Positions 16,215 to 25,202 of a stretch of DNA of 64,000 bases are shown in pieces. Both the position numbers and the translations under genes were made by a program. How positions within the stretch are numbered: position 1 is the stretch's first letter; each line of letters begins with the position of its first letter. Origin of the DNA: Streptomyces sp. ISL-96 (GTDB lineage: Bacteria; Actinomycetota; Actinomycetes; Streptomycetales; Streptomycetaceae); NCBI RefSeq assembly GCF_018614035.1, contig NZ_JAGGPA010000011.1, positions 62,001 through 126,000 on the forward strand, read 5' to 3'. The notes under the pieces were generated by a model that saw nothing but the letters and a program-made list of their open reading frames with translations, was not told the origin of the DNA and ran no database searches.

Positions 16215-17312
16215 TCAGACGGCGCGGTGGTACTGCTGCGGGGTGTGCACCTCGCCGCCCAGTTCGCGTGCGGCGTGGCGGGCGAACGAAGGGTTGCGCA
16301 GCAGTTCCCGGCCGAGCAGTACGGCGTCCGCCTGCCCGTCGGCGAGGATCTTCTCGGCCTGCACCGGGTCGGTGATCAGGCCGACCGCGGCGACCGGCAG
16401 ACCCGTCTCGGTACGGACACGCTCGGCGAACGGCACCTGGTAGCCGGGGCCGACGGGGATCCGCGCGCGCGGCGCGAGCCCGCCGGTCGAGACGTCGAGC
16501 AGGTCCACTCCGTGCGCCTTGAGCTCACGGGCGAGGCGGACGGTGTCGTCGGCCGTCCAGCCGTCCCGTTCGTCCTCGGTGTTCTCGGTCAGCCAGTCGG
16601 TCGCCGAGATCCGGAAGAACAGCGGCAGCTCCTCGGGCCACACCGCGCGCACCGCGTCCACGACCTCCAGGGCGAAGCGCGTGCGGTTCTCGAAGGACCC
16701 GCCGTACTCGTCGGTGCGGCGGTTGCTGTGCGGGGAGAGGAACTCGCCGATCAGATAGCCGTGCGCGCCATGTATCTCGGCGACCTTGAACCCGGCCGCG
16801 AGGGCCCGCCGCGCGGCGTCCGCGAACTGTCCGGCGATCTCCGCGATCTGCCCGGTGGTCAGCTCGGCGGGCACCGGATGGTCCTCGTCGTAGGGCACCG
16901 GGCTCGGAGCGACGGGCTGCCAGGCCTCGGGGTCCGCGACGATGGGCGCGCCGCCGCGCCAGGGCCGGTCGGTGGATCCCTTGCGTCCGGCGTGGGCCAG
17001 CTGAATGCCCGGAACGGTGCCCTGGCCCTCCAGGAACGCGGTGATGCGGCGGAAGGCCTCGACCTGCCGGTCGTTCCAGATGCCGAGGTCGGCCGGGCTG
17101 ATCCGCCCTTCGGGGCTGACCGCCGTGGCCTCCACCAGGATCAGGCCGGTGCCGCCGGCGGCGCGGGCGGCGTAGTGGGCGAAGTGCCAGTCGTGCGCGA
17201 CCCCGGCGTTCGGTCCGAACACCTCCGCGCTGTACTGGCACATGGGCGCCATCCAGATGCGGTTGGGGATGGTCAGCGACCGCAGGGTGTAGGGCTCGAA
17301 GAGGGCACTCAC
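16215..17312 (-). CDS. Old yellow enzyme family NADH:flavin oxidoreductase (YqjM-like)
   Basis: A 365-residue FMN TIM-barrel ene-reductase that reduces activated C=C bonds with NAD(P)H. Features include IPNRIWMAPMCQYSA at the N-terminus (the Cys in MCQYSA fits the thermophilic-like YqjM subgroup), HAGRKGS, the HGAHGYLIGEFLSP barrel strand and EYGGSFENR. The GTG at 17312 has a GGAG site. It is headed by a TAGTACG-N8-CGTACTA palindrome and followed by a strong terminator. Physiological substrate unknown; electrophile detoxification is common for the family. Confidence 0.9.
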   Translation of the reverse strand: MSALFEPYTLRSLTIPNRIWMAPMCQYSAEVFGPNAGVAHDWHFAHYAARAAGGTGLILVEATAVSPEGRISPADLGIWNDRQVEAFRRITAFLEGQGTVPGIQLAHAGRKGSTDRPWRGGAPIVADPEAWQPVAPSPVPYDEDHPVPAELTTGQIAEIAGQFADAARRALAAGFKVAEIHGAHGYLIGEFLSPHSNRRTDEYGGSFENRTRFALEVVDAVRAVWPEELPLFFRISATDWLTENTEDERDGWTADDTVRLARELKAHGVDLLDVSTGGLAPRARIPVGPGYQVPFAERVRTETGLPVAAVGLITDPVQAEKILADGQADAVLLGRELLRNPSFARHAARELGGEVHTPQQYHRAV

Positions 17313-17360
17313 GAGAAGGACTCCGTTTCAGCTGGTGCGGCTGGATCGATCGACTGCGCT

Positions 17361-17382
17361 TAGTACGATACACACCGTACTA
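17361..17382 (-). promoter_or_regulatory. Palindromic operator upstream of the OYE gene
   Basis: Perfect seven-base arms TAGTACG and CGTACTA separated by eight bases lie 49-70 bases before the start of the oxidoreductase gene. A second symmetric element, GACGATCGTC, follows at about 17384-17393. Likely operator; the nearby ArsR protein is the obvious candidate. Confidence 0.45.
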
Positions 17383-17426
17383 CGACGATCGTCAAATTAC
17401 GAAGCCTCTCGTACAACGAGTTCTCC

Positions 17427-18275
17427 TCAGCCTCCGAAGGGTGTGGAGGGCAGGCCCCGGCCCGCGTCCGCGAAGACCAGCAGGGAGCCGGCGAGCGGGT
17501 GCGGATGGGGAAGGCCGGTCCGGGCTGTGGTGACGTACAGGTCACGCAGACCGGCGCCGCCGAAAGCGCAGGCCGTCGGCCGGCTTACGGGCAGTTCGAC
17601 GATCCGGTCGAGCCGCCCGTCCGGCGTGTACCGGCGGATCGCCCCGCCGTCCCAGAGAGCCACCCACACACAGCCGTCGGCGTCGACGGTGAGCCCGTCC
17701 GGGTAGCCCGCGCCCTCTTCGATCCGCACCCACGGCCGCCGGTTCGTGACGCCTTCACCGGCCACGTTGAAGACATCGATGCGACGCGTGGGCGAATCGG
17801 CGTAATACATGAGGCGCCCGTCCGGGCTCCAGCCCGTGCCGTTGCTGACAGCGGCGGTCACTGCCCGCACGGCCGCGCCGTCCGGCGCGATCCGGGTGAG
17901 ACTTCCGCCGCCCGGCTCCTCGTCGTACCGCATGGTGCCCGCCCACAGGGCCCCGTCGGGGGCGACGGCCGCGTCATTGCCGCGACGGCCGGGCACCGGG
18001 TCGCGCGCCAGCCAGGAGAAGGCGAGGTCGGGCCCGTACAGGCCGATTCCGTCGCGGAGGTTGACGACCAGGCCGCCGCCGGCCCGCGGCTTGGCCGCGC
18101 CGACATGCTGTTCGGTGACCATGACCGTACGGCGGCCGCTCACCGGGTCGTACGTGCGGATACGCGCGGAGAGGATGTCCACCCAGATGAGCCGGCCTGC
18201 CGCCGCGTCCCACGTGGGCCCCTCGCCGAGCGACGCCTGTTCCCGTACCGCGACCTGTAGGACCTGGCGCCTCAC
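17427..18275 (-). CDS. SMP-30/gluconolactonase-like sugar lactonase
   Basis: A 282-residue six-bladed propeller hydrolase that opens sugar-acid lactones. Family landmarks are ASLGEGPTW with the metal-binding Glu, the NDAAVAPDGALWAGTM strand (Asn/Asp ligands), NGTGWSPDGRLMYYADS with the catalytic Asp region, and PDGLTVDADGCVWVA. The GTG start overlaps the stop of the IclR gene (GTGA), so both are translated from one message. With the dehydratase and dehydrogenase across the divergent promoter it fits the second step of oxidative aldose breakdown (lactone to aldonate). Confidence 0.85.
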   Translation of the reverse strand: MRRQVLQVAVREQASLGEGPTWDAAAGRLIWVDILSARIRTYDPVSGRRTVMVTEQHVGAAKPRAGGGLVVNLRDGIGLYGPDLAFSWLARDPVPGRRGNDAAVAPDGALWAGTMRYDEEPGGGSLTRIAPDGAAVRAVTAAVSNGTGWSPDGRLMYYADSPTRRIDVFNVAGEGVTNRRPWVRIEEGAGYPDGLTVDADGCVWVALWDGGAIRRYTPDGRLDRIVELPVSRPTACAFGGAGLRDLYVTTARTGLPHPHPLAGSLLVFADAGRGLPSTPFGG

Positions 18276-19042
18276 GCGCGGACCCGGTGGCCCAGGCGGA
18301 CCGACAGGTCGCCCGCGCCCTTCGCCGCCAGCTCCGCCAGCTCGGCCTCCCGGTCCTCGCTCCACCGGATCATCGGTACGGAGATGGACAGCGCGGCGAC
18401 GACCCGGCCGGCGCTGTCGCGCACCGGCGCGGCCACGCAGCTCACGTCCGGGTTCGACTCCCGGTGCTCGAAAGCGAGACCGCGCTCACGGATCTCGGCG
18501 AGGGCGGTGCGCAAATCGCCCGGATCAGTGATGCTGTTGGGCGTCATGGCAGCGAAGTCCCGTCCTTCGACGCGCGCGTCGAGCTCCGCCTCCGGCAGTG
18601 AGGCGAGCAGCATCTTGCCGACGGAGGTGCAGTGCGCGGGCAGCCTGCGACCGGCGGCGGAGACCATCCGGACCGCGTGCGTCGAGTCCACCTTGGCGAT
18701 GTAGATGACGTCGGTGTCCTCAAGGATGGCGACATGGACGGTCTCGTCGCAGGTCTCGGCCACCTCACGGGCCACCTGCTGGCCCTCCGCCGCGAGATCG
18801 AGCTGTTCCGCGTACCGGCTGCCGAGCTGGTACGTGCGCACACCGAGCCGGTAGCGGCCGGGCTGTTCGGGAACGGGCACCACATAGGAGCGCGCGGCGA
18901 GCGTGGTGAGCAGCTCGTGCACCGTGGTGCGCGGCAGCTGGAGCTTGCGTGTGACATCGGGCGCGGACAGCGTGCCGTCCCCCTCCAGGAACAGCTCGAG
19001 TATGTCCAGCGACCTCGTCACCGCCGGGACCAGTCGTCCCAT
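18272..19042 (-). CDS. IclR family transcriptional regulator of the sugar locus
   Basis: A 256-residue regulator. The N-terminal winged helix (about residues 5-60) contains AVTRSLDILELFLEG and LQLPRTTVHELLTTL; the C-terminal IclR effector domain has CTSVGKMLLASLPE and a segment ending REERGLAFEHRE-like. The ATG at 19042 places the helix-turn-helix at the usual distance; an upstream ATG-like start would add 13 residues. It leads a two-gene message with the lactonase and faces the catabolic genes. Palindromes of one type in front of four genes of the locus make it the likely repressor; the effector may be a pathway intermediate. Confidence 0.87.
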   Translation of the reverse strand: MGRLVPAVTRSLDILELFLEGDGTLSAPDVTRKLQLPRTTVHELLTTLAARSYVVPVPEQPGRYRLGVRTYQLGSRYAEQLDLAAEGQQVAREVAETCDETVHVAILEDTDVIYIAKVDSTHAVRMVSAAGRRLPAHCTSVGKMLLASLPEAELDARVEGRDFAAMTPNSITDPGDLRTALAEIRERGLAFEHRESNPDVSCVAAPVRDSAGRVVAALSISVPMIRWSEDREAELAELAAKGAGDLSVRLGHRVRA

Positions 19043-19063
19043 GATCGGCCACCCACCCCTTCC

Positions 19064-19079
19064 GTTCGAAACCCCGACC
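19064..19079 (-). promoter_or_regulatory. Candidate IclR operator, site 1 (IclR leader)
   Basis: GTTCGA-AACC-CCGACC matches the locus palindrome GTTCGA-N4-TCGAAC in its left half and poorly in its right. It lies about 20 bases upstream of the IclR start and would allow autoregulation. Confidence 0.4.
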
Positions 19080-19158
19080 ATTGGCCGGTATGACGAACAC
19101 AGGCTAACCGCAGGTCCGTTCGCCGGGCAATGGGCAGCGCTTCACTGTGCGCAAGCCA

Positions 19159-19188
19159 TTGACACCCCCAGGACGTGCTGATTACGGT
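19159..19188 (+). promoter_or_regulatory. Promoter of the dehydratase operon
   Basis: A consensus -35 TTGACA (19159-19164) and a TACGGT -10-like element (19183-19188) are 18 bases apart. The operator-like repeats start ten bases further downstream, so a bound repressor would block the start site. Confidence 0.5.
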
Positions 19189-19197
19189 CACGCCAGC

Positions 19198-19225
19198 ATT
19201 TCGAACGTGTGACGAAATCTCGAAC
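19198..19225 (+). promoter_or_regulatory. Candidate IclR operator, site 2 (dehydratase leader)
   Basis: Two overlapping symmetries occur: ATTTCG-N9-CGAAAT (19198-19218) and TGACGA-AATC-TCGAAC (19210-19225). The second has a perfect right half of the motif found at the other sites. It sits between the promoter and the TTG start. Confidence 0.55.
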
Positions 19226-19246
19226 ACACCCCAAGGGACAACTGCC

Positions 19247-20395
19247 TTGCGTATTACGGGAATCAGCACGCATGTCGTCGGGACACCCTGGCGCAATCTC
19301 ACCTATGTCGTCGTCCATACGGACGAAGGCCTCACCGGTGTCGGCGAGACCCGGATGCTCGGCCACACCGACGCGCTCCTCGGCTACCTCCGCGAGGCCG
19401 AGGCCAACCACATCGCGGGATCCGACCCGTTCGCCGTCGAGGACCTCGTCCGCCGGATGAAGTACGGCGACTACGGCCGGGCGGGCGAGATCGTCATGTC
19501 GGGCATCGCCGTCGTGGAGATGGCCTGCTGGGACATCAAGGGCAAAGCGCTCGGGGTACCGGTCTGGCAACTGCTCGGCGGAAAGGTCACCGACAAGGTC
19601 AAGGCGTACGCCAACGGCTGGTACACCACGGAACGCACTCCCGAGGCGTACCACAAGGCCGCACAGACGGTCGTCGAGCGCGGTTACCGCGCGCTGAAGA
19701 TCGATCCCTTCGGGACCGGTCACTACGAGCTCGACCACGCCGGAACGCTCTACGCGGTGTCGCTCATCGAGGCCGTACGGGACGCGATCGGCCCGGAGAC
19801 CGAGCTGATGCTGGAGATGCACGGCCGCTTCTCCCCCGCCACGGCGGTGCGGCTAGCCCACGAGCTGGCGCCCTTCCGGCCCGCCTGGCTGGAGGAACCG
19901 GTGCCGCCGGAGAACCTCAAGGCGCTGGAGAAGGTCGCCGCCAAGGTGGACATGCCGATCGCCACCGGGGAACGCATTCACGACCGGATCGAGTTCCGCG
20001 AGCTGTTCGAGTCGCAGGCCGCCGACATCATCCAGCCGGACCTCGGCCATGTCGGCGGAATCCTGGAGGCGAGGAAGCTCGCCGCGACCGCCGAGACGCA
20101 CTACGTGCAGATCGCGCCGCACAACGTGGGCGGCTCGGTACTGACCGCCGCGAGCCTCCAGCTGGCGGCCTGCACCCCCAACTTCAAGATCCTTGAGCAC
20201 TTCAACGACTTCGCCGACTCCGAGATCAAGAAGGTGGTGCGCGGAGCACCGCAGGTGGTCGACGGGTACTTCGAGGTGTCCCACGCCCCCGGCCTCGGCG
20301 TGGAGCTCGATGTCGCGGCAGCCGCCGAATTCCCGCAGCAGCAGGCCAGGTTCGACCTGTGGGCCGAGGGCTGGGAGCAGAGGAAGCCGAAGTGA
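19247..20395 (+). CDS. Enolase-superfamily sugar-acid dehydratase (galactonate dehydratase-like)
   Basis: A 382-residue mandelate-racemase-group enzyme, predicted to dehydrate an aldonate to its 2-keto-3-deoxy acid. Metal ligands appear as E190 (in LEMHGRF), E216 (LEEPV) and E242 (GERI); H192 sits two residues after the first ligand as in galactonate dehydratases, and the D265 (QPDLGH)/H292 (APHN) dyad is intact. The first ligand is Glu, where DgoD has Asp. The TTG at 19247 follows AAGGGA and gives the family start RITGISTHVV. It overlaps the dehydrogenase start by GTGA. The exact aldonate is unknown; arabinonate fits the context. Confidence 0.85.
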   Translation: MRITGISTHVVGTPWRNLTYVVVHTDEGLTGVGETRMLGHTDALLGYLREAEANHIAGSDPFAVEDLVRRMKYGDYGRAGEIVMSGIAVVEMACWDIKGKALGVPVWQLLGGKVTDKVKAYANGWYTTERTPEAYHKAAQTVVERGYRALKIDPFGTGHYELDHAGTLYAVSLIEAVRDAIGPETELMLEMHGRFSPATAVRLAHELAPFRPAWLEEPVPPENLKALEKVAAKVDMPIATGERIHDRIEFRELFESQAADIIQPDLGHVGGILEARKLAATAETHYVQIAPHNVGGSVLTAASLQLAACTPNFKILEHFNDFADSEIKKVVRGAPQVVDGYFEVSHAPGLGVELDVAAAAEFPQQQARFDLWAEGWEQRKPK

Positions 20396-21405
20396 GCAGC
20401 CGCTCTGTGGTGATTGAGCGGCCCGGCGAGTACCGGCTGGCGGCCGGTCCACCGCCCGAGCCCGGACCGGGCGAGGTGCTGGTGCGGGTGGCCGCTGCCG
20501 GGATCTGCATGAGCGACCGGGAGGTGTACGACGGCCATCGCGACGCCGCGTATGTGCGCTATCCGGTGGTTCCCGGGCACGAGTGGTCCGGGACGGTCGA
20601 GGCAGTGGGCCAGGGCGTCGACGCCGGGCTCGTCGGGCGTAAGACCGTCGCTGAAGGATTCCGGGCGTGCGGCACGTGCGAGCGGTGCCGCTGCGGCGAT
20701 ACGTCGCTGTGCACCTCGGGGTACGACGAGACGGGCTTCACCCGGCCGGGCGCCTTCGCCGACCATGTGGTCGTCCCCGCGCGGCTGCTGCATCCGCTCG
20801 CCGACGACGCCGACCTGCCGGCCGCCGCGCTGCTGGAGCCGGCCGCGGTGGTGGCTGCCGCCGTGCGGGCGGGGCAGGCGGAGGCGGGCGAGCGGGTGGC
20901 TGTGGTGGGGGCCGGCACGCTCGGACTGCTGGCGGTTCAGCTGCTGGCCGCCGGGAGCCCCGGTGAGCTGGCGGTCTTCGACCCCCGCACGGAACGGGCC
21001 GGATCGGCGCTGGAGTTCGGGGCGACCGATGCGCGTACGCCGGAGGAGGCCGGGGAGCTGGCGGGACGGTACGACTTGGTCGTCGAGACCGCCGGAGCCC
21101 CTTCCACCGCGGCGTCGTCCTGTCTGCTGGCGCGGCGGGGCGGGCGGGTGATCCTCACCGGGATGTTCACGGCGGGAGCGACGGGTATCGATCCGGTGCA
21201 TCTGTCGCTGAGCCAGCTCATGGTGCGGTCCGTCTTCGGGGCGCCGTCGTCGGCGTGGTCGTTCGCCGTACGGGCGTTCGGCGCCGGGCTGATCAATCCG
21301 CGGCCGCTGATTACGCACGAGTTCCCGCTGGAGCGGTTCGGTGACGCGGTGGCGCTGGTGGGGGGTGGCGATCCGGGGGTCGGAAAGGTACTGCTGCGGC
21401 CGTAG
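20392..21405 (+). CDS. Zinc-dependent medium-chain dehydrogenase (candidate aldose/polyol dehydrogenase)
   Basis: A 337-residue MDR-family dehydrogenase. Catalytic-zinc residues are the Cys in AAGICMSD and GHEW; the structural-zinc lobe is CGTCERCRCGDTSLC; the NAD-binding loop is VVGAGTLGLLAVQ. The start is a GTG overlapping the dehydratase stop by four bases, so translation is coupled. In the pathway model it could oxidise the aldose to its lactone, or act on a downstream hydroxy-acid; sequence alone does not decide. Confidence 0.82.
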   Translation: MSSRSVVIERPGEYRLAAGPPPEPGPGEVLVRVAAAGICMSDREVYDGHRDAAYVRYPVVPGHEWSGTVEAVGQGVDAGLVGRKTVAEGFRACGTCERCRCGDTSLCTSGYDETGFTRPGAFADHVVVPARLLHPLADDADLPAAALLEPAAVVAAAVRAGQAEAGERVAVVGAGTLGLLAVQLLAAGSPGELAVFDPRTERAGSALEFGATDARTPEEAGELAGRYDLVVETAGAPSTAASSCLLARRGGRVILTGMFTAGATGIDPVHLSLSQLMVRSVFGAPSSAWSFAVRAFGAGLINPRPLITHEFPLERFGDAVALVGGGDPGVGKVLLRP

Positions 21406-21509
21406 GGGTGGCCGGGGGCGTTCACTCCCCCGCGTTCATTCCCCCACCAAACGCCGGACGGCCACATTTCCGCACCGCCCCGTAACGCATGCGCTTGCGA
21501 CCGAACTTC

Positions 21510-21525
21510 GTCCGAAATATCGAAC
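21510..21525 (+). promoter_or_regulatory. Candidate IclR operator, site 3 (unknown-gene leader)
   Basis: GTCCGA-AATA-TCGAAC is one base away from a perfect GTTCGA-N4-TCGAAC palindrome. It lies just before the AAGGAG ribosome site of the next gene in a 131-base intergenic space, suggesting a second regulated promoter for the transporter half of the locus. Confidence 0.6.
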
Positions 21526-21536
21526 CAAGGAGTCTC

Positions 21537-22535
21537 GTGACAGCCCCGTCAGTCCCGTCAGTCCCCCGTCGCCCCGGCGCCGACGCTCTCGCTCGCGTGG
21601 GGTACACGTCGCCGGAGGGCAATCCCGCCGACACCTCCCCTCACACCTTCCCCGACGGCGGCACCTGGCGCACCGAGATCCCCTCCGTCGAAGGCCCCGA
21701 GGCGCTCGCCGTCGTACTCAAGGAGAGCTCCCGCCTCGACGTCCCCATCCACCGCATCAGCCAGGGCAGCGGCATCTGGATGCTGACCGACAGCGACATC
21801 ACCGAGATGGTGGAGTCCTGCGCCGAACGGGACATCGAGCTCTGCCTGTTCACCGGCCCGCGCGGCACCTGGGACATCGGCGCCGCCACCCGCACCGACT
21901 CCGGCGGAGGGGGACTGCGTGCCCGTGGGCACGACGCGCTCGCCGGATGCGTCGAAGACGCCCTGCGGGCAACCGCACTGGGCGTCAAGTGCCTCCTCGT
22001 CGCCGACGAGGGCGTGCTGTGGACGCTGCACCAACTGCGCGCCGGCGGCGTGCTGCCCGCCGACACCACCTTCAAGGTCTCCGCCCTGATCGGCCCGGTC
22101 AATCCTGCCTCGTACGCCGTGTACGAGCGGCTCGGCGCCGACTCCGTCAACATCCCCTCCGACCTCACGCTGGCCCACTTCACCGAGATCCGCCGGGTCA
22201 GCCGCGCCCCCATGGACCTCTACGTGGAGGCGCCCGACGACCTCGGCGGCTACATCCGCATGTACGAAGCCGCCGAGCTGATCCGGCGCGGCGCGCCCCT
22301 CTACCTCAAGTTCGGGCTGTCCAAGTCCCCCGGCATCTATCCGTACGGCGCCCAACTGCGCGACACCGCCCTGGCCGGCGCCCGTGAGCGCGTACGCCGC
22401 GGCCGGCTCGTACTCGACCTGCTCGCCCGGCACGGCGCGGACGGCGGGATGTCCCCGCTCGGTTCCCGGCTGCCCGGCCCCCTCCACCGCTTCCCCGTCA
22501 CCACCACCGCCACCACCACCCCCGCGAAGGACTGA
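21537..22535 (+). CDS. Uncharacterised protein of the sugar locus (probable TIM barrel)
   Basis: A 332-residue soluble protein I cannot assign with confidence. Alternating strands and helices ([103 protein letters not shown]) look like a TIM barrel, loosely reminiscent of U32-type or aldolase-type barrels. Acidic and histidine residues end several strands. The GTG at 21537 follows AAGGAG; it ends five bases before the sugar-binding protein gene, so it is cotranscribed. Its place makes it a candidate for the missing keto-deoxy-acid step. Confidence 0.55.
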   Translation: MTAPSVPSVPRRPGADALARVGYTSPEGNPADTSPHTFPDGGTWRTEIPSVEGPEALAVVLKESSRLDVPIHRISQGSGIWMLTDSDITEMVESCAERDIELCLFTGPRGTWDIGAATRTDSGGGGLRARGHDALAGCVEDALRATALGVKCLLVADEGVLWTLHQLRAGGVLPADTTFKVSALIGPVNPASYAVYERLGADSVNIPSDLTLAHFTEIRRVSRAPMDLYVEAPDDLGGYIRMYEAAELIRRGAPLYLKFGLSKSPGIYPYGAQLRDTALAGARERVRRGRLVLDLLARHGADGGMSPLGSRLPGPLHRFPVTTTATTTPAKD

Positions 22536-22540
22536 TCCGC

Positions 22541-23647
22541 ATGACGCGACGCATATTCCGGGCCGCAACCGCCCTCACCACCACCGCGCTCGCCCTCTCC
22601 CTCGCCGCCTGCGGCCAGAACGCCGAGGGCGGCAGCAAGGAGAAGAAGTCCGCGGGGGACGGCACCATCGGCATCGCGATGCCCACCAAGTCCTCGGAGC
22701 GGTGGATCGCCGACGGCAACAACATGGTCGAGCAGTTCAAGAAGCTCGGCTACAAGACGGATCTGCAGTACGGCGAGGACGACGTCGACCAGCAGGTCTC
22801 ACAGATCGAGAACATGATCACCAAGGGTGTCGACGTGCTGGTGGTCGCCGCCATCGACGGCCGCGCGCTGGGCGACGTGCTCGGCCAGGCCGCCGACCAG
22901 GGCGTCAAGGTGATCAGTTACGACCGTCTCATCCTCGGCACCCCCGACGTCGACTACTACGCCTCCTTCGACAACGAGAAGGTCGGCGTCCTCCAGGCGA
23001 CGTACATCATAGACAAGCTCGGGCTCAAGGACGGTGGCAAGAAGGGGCCGTTCAATGTCGAGCTGTTCGCCGGCTCGCCCGACGACAACAACACCGGCTA
23101 CTTCTTCCAGGGCGCGTGGAAGACCCTCAAGCCGTACATCGACAGCAAGCAAATCGTCGTCAGGAGCGGGCAGACCAAGCTGGACCAGGTCACCACCCTG
23201 CGCTGGGACGGCGGGACCGCGCAGAAGCGCATGGACGACCTGCTGACCAAGGCGTACGGCTCCGACGAGGTGGACGCCATCCTCTCGCCGTACGACGGGA
23301 TCTCCATCGGCATCCTCTCCGCTCTCAAGTCGGACGGTTACGGTACGGCGGCCAAGCCGTACCCGGTCGTCACCGGTCAGGACGCCGAGGTCGCCTCGAT
23401 CAAGTCGATCATCGCGGGGCAGCAGACGCAGACCGTCTACAAGGACACCCGGGCGCTCGCCAAGCAGGCCGTGCAGATGGCCGACGCCGTACTGAACGAC
23501 AAGAAGCCCGAGGTCAACGACACCAAGACGTACAACAACGAGAAGAAGGTCGTGCCGTCCTTCCTCCTCGACCCGGTCAGTGTCGACAAGACCAACTACC
23601 GGTCCGTTCTGGTCGATTCCGGATACATCAAGGCGAGCGACCTGTGA
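22541..23647 (+). CDS. ChvE-type sugar-binding lipoprotein of an ABC importer
   Basis: A 368-residue periplasmic-binding-protein-fold lipoprotein. The signal peptide ends in the lipobox SLAACGQ (Cys near residue 20). The mature part begins [14 protein letters not shown] and contains [24 protein letters not shown] and [14 protein letters not shown], the pattern of the ChvE/multiple-sugar group that binds arabinose, galactose, xylose or glucose. Its stop overlaps the ATPase start by four bases. With the next two genes it makes a complete high-affinity aldose importer. Confidence 0.9.
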   Translation: MTRRIFRAATALTTTALALSLAACGQNAEGGSKEKKSAGDGTIGIAMPTKSSERWIADGNNMVEQFKKLGYKTDLQYGEDDVDQQVSQIENMITKGVDVLVVAAIDGRALGDVLGQAADQGVKVISYDRLILGTPDVDYYASFDNEKVGVLQATYIIDKLGLKDGGKKGPFNVELFAGSPDDNNTGYFFQGAWKTLKPYIDSKQIVVRSGQTKLDQVTTLRWDGGTAQKRMDDLLTKAYGSDEVDAILSPYDGISIGILSALKSDGYGTAAKPYPVVTGQDAEVASIKSIIAGQQTQTVYKDTRALAKQAVQMADAVLNDKKPEVNDTKTYNNEKKVVPSFLLDPVSVDKTNYRSVLVDSGYIKASDL

Positions 23648-25197
23648 CGGCGGAGCCAACGGCGCCCGTCCTGGAGATGCGCTCGATCGTCAAGACCTTC
23701 CCCGGCGTCAAGGCGCTCTCCGACGTGACGCTGACCGTGGCGCGCGGCGAGGTCCACGCCGTCTGCGGGGAGAACGGCGCCGGCAAGTCGACGCTGATGA
23801 AGGTCCTCAGCGGCGTACACCCGCACGGGAGTTACGAGGGGGACATCCTCTTCGACGGCGAACACTGCGCTTTCAAGGACATCCGGGCCAGCGAGGCGCA
23901 CGGCATCGTGATCATCCACCAGGAGCTCGCCCTGGTGCCGTACCTCTCCCTCGCCGAGAACATCTTCCTCGGCAACGAGCACGCCAGCCACGGGATCATC
24001 AGCTGGAACGAGACGCTCAAGCACGCGGCGGCGCTCCTCAAGCGGGTGGGGCTGCGCGAGCATCCGCAGACGCGGGTCGCGGACATCGGGGTCGGCAAGC
24101 AGCAGCTTGTGGAGATCGCGAAGGCGCTCTCCAAGGAGGTGAAGCTGCTGATCCTGGACGAGCCGACCGCGGCGCTCAACGACGAGGACTCGGCTCAGCT
24201 TCTCCAGCTCATCCTGGAGCTGAAGGAACAGGGCATCACCTCGATCATCATCTCGCACAAGCTCAACGAGATCGCGGAGGTCGCCGACTCGGTCACCATC
24301 ATCCGCGACGGCCGGACCATCGAGACGCTGGACGTCAAGGCGGCGGAGACCACCGAGGAGCGGATCATCCGCGGCATGGTCGGGCGCGACCTCGACCACC
24401 GCTTCCCCGAGCGGACGGCGTACGAAGGAGATCCCGGCGCGCACCCCGCCCTCGAAGTCCGCGACTGGACCGTGCACCACCCCATCGACCAGCAGCGCAA
24501 GGTCGTGGACGGGGTCTCCGTGCACGTCCGGCGGGGCGAGATCGTGGGCATCGCCGGGCTGATGGGAGCCGGGCGTACGGAGCTCGCGATGAGCGTCTTC
24601 GGGCGGTCGTACGGGCGGAACATCAGCGGCACCGTCCTCAAGGACGGCGAGGAGATCCGCACCAGGACCGTCCCCGAGGCGATCGGTCACGGCATCGCGT
24701 ACGTCACCGAGGACCGCAAGCACTACGGCCTCAACCTCATCGACACCATCGGCCGCAACATCACCCTCAGCGCCCTGCCGAAGGTGGCCCGGCGCGGCAT
24801 CGTCGACGGGCACGAGGAGACCAGGGTCGCCGAGTCGTACCGCCGCAGCATGAACATCAAGGCGCCGACGGTCTTCGAGCAGGTCGGCCGGCTGTCCGGC
24901 GGCAACCAGCAGAAGGTCGTCCTCAGCAAGTGGATCTTCGCGGGGCCCGATGTGCTGATCCTCGACGAGCCGACCCGCGGGATCGACGTCGGCGCCAAGT
25001 TCGAGATCTACAGCGTGATCGACCGCCTCGCCGCCGAAGGCAAGGCCGTCGTCTTCATCTCCTCCGAACTCCCCGAACTGCTCGGCATGTGCGACCGCAT
25101 CTACACGATGTCCGCCGGCCGGCTGACCGGCGAGATCGAGCGCGCGGACGCGACCCAGGAAGTACTGATGCGCCACATGACCATGGACAAGAGGTAA
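23644..25197 (+). CDS. Sugar ABC transporter ATP-binding protein (two nucleotide domains)
   Basis: A 517-residue tandem ATPase of the MglA/XylG/GguA type. The first domain has Walker [10 protein letters not shown], signature-like [13 protein letters not shown] and Walker [12 protein letters not shown]; the second has a degenerate Walker [10 protein letters not shown], signature [14 protein letters not shown] and [14 protein letters not shown] single degenerate site is normal for the family. It uses a GTG start coupled to the binding-protein gene and is followed five bases later by the permease gene. Confidence 0.92.
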   Translation: MTAEPTAPVLEMRSIVKTFPGVKALSDVTLTVARGEVHAVCGENGAGKSTLMKVLSGVHPHGSYEGDILFDGEHCAFKDIRASEAHGIVIIHQELALVPYLSLAENIFLGNEHASHGIISWNETLKHAAALLKRVGLREHPQTRVADIGVGKQQLVEIAKALSKEVKLLILDEPTAALNDEDSAQLLQLILELKEQGITSIIISHKLNEIAEVADSVTIIRDGRTIETLDVKAAETTEERIIRGMVGRDLDHRFPERTAYEGDPGAHPALEVRDWTVHHPIDQQRKVVDGVSVHVRRGEIVGIAGLMGAGRTELAMSVFGRSYGRNISGTVLKDGEEIRTRTVPEAIGHGIAYVTEDRKHYGLNLIDTIGRNITLSALPKVARRGIVDGHEETRVAESYRRSMNIKAPTVFEQVGRLSGGNQQKVVLSKWIFAGPDVLILDEPTRGIDVGAKFEIYSVIDRLAAEGKAVVFISSELPELLGMCDRIYTMSAGRLTGEIERADATQEVLMRHMTMDKR

Positions 25198-25202
25198 GAA
25201 CG

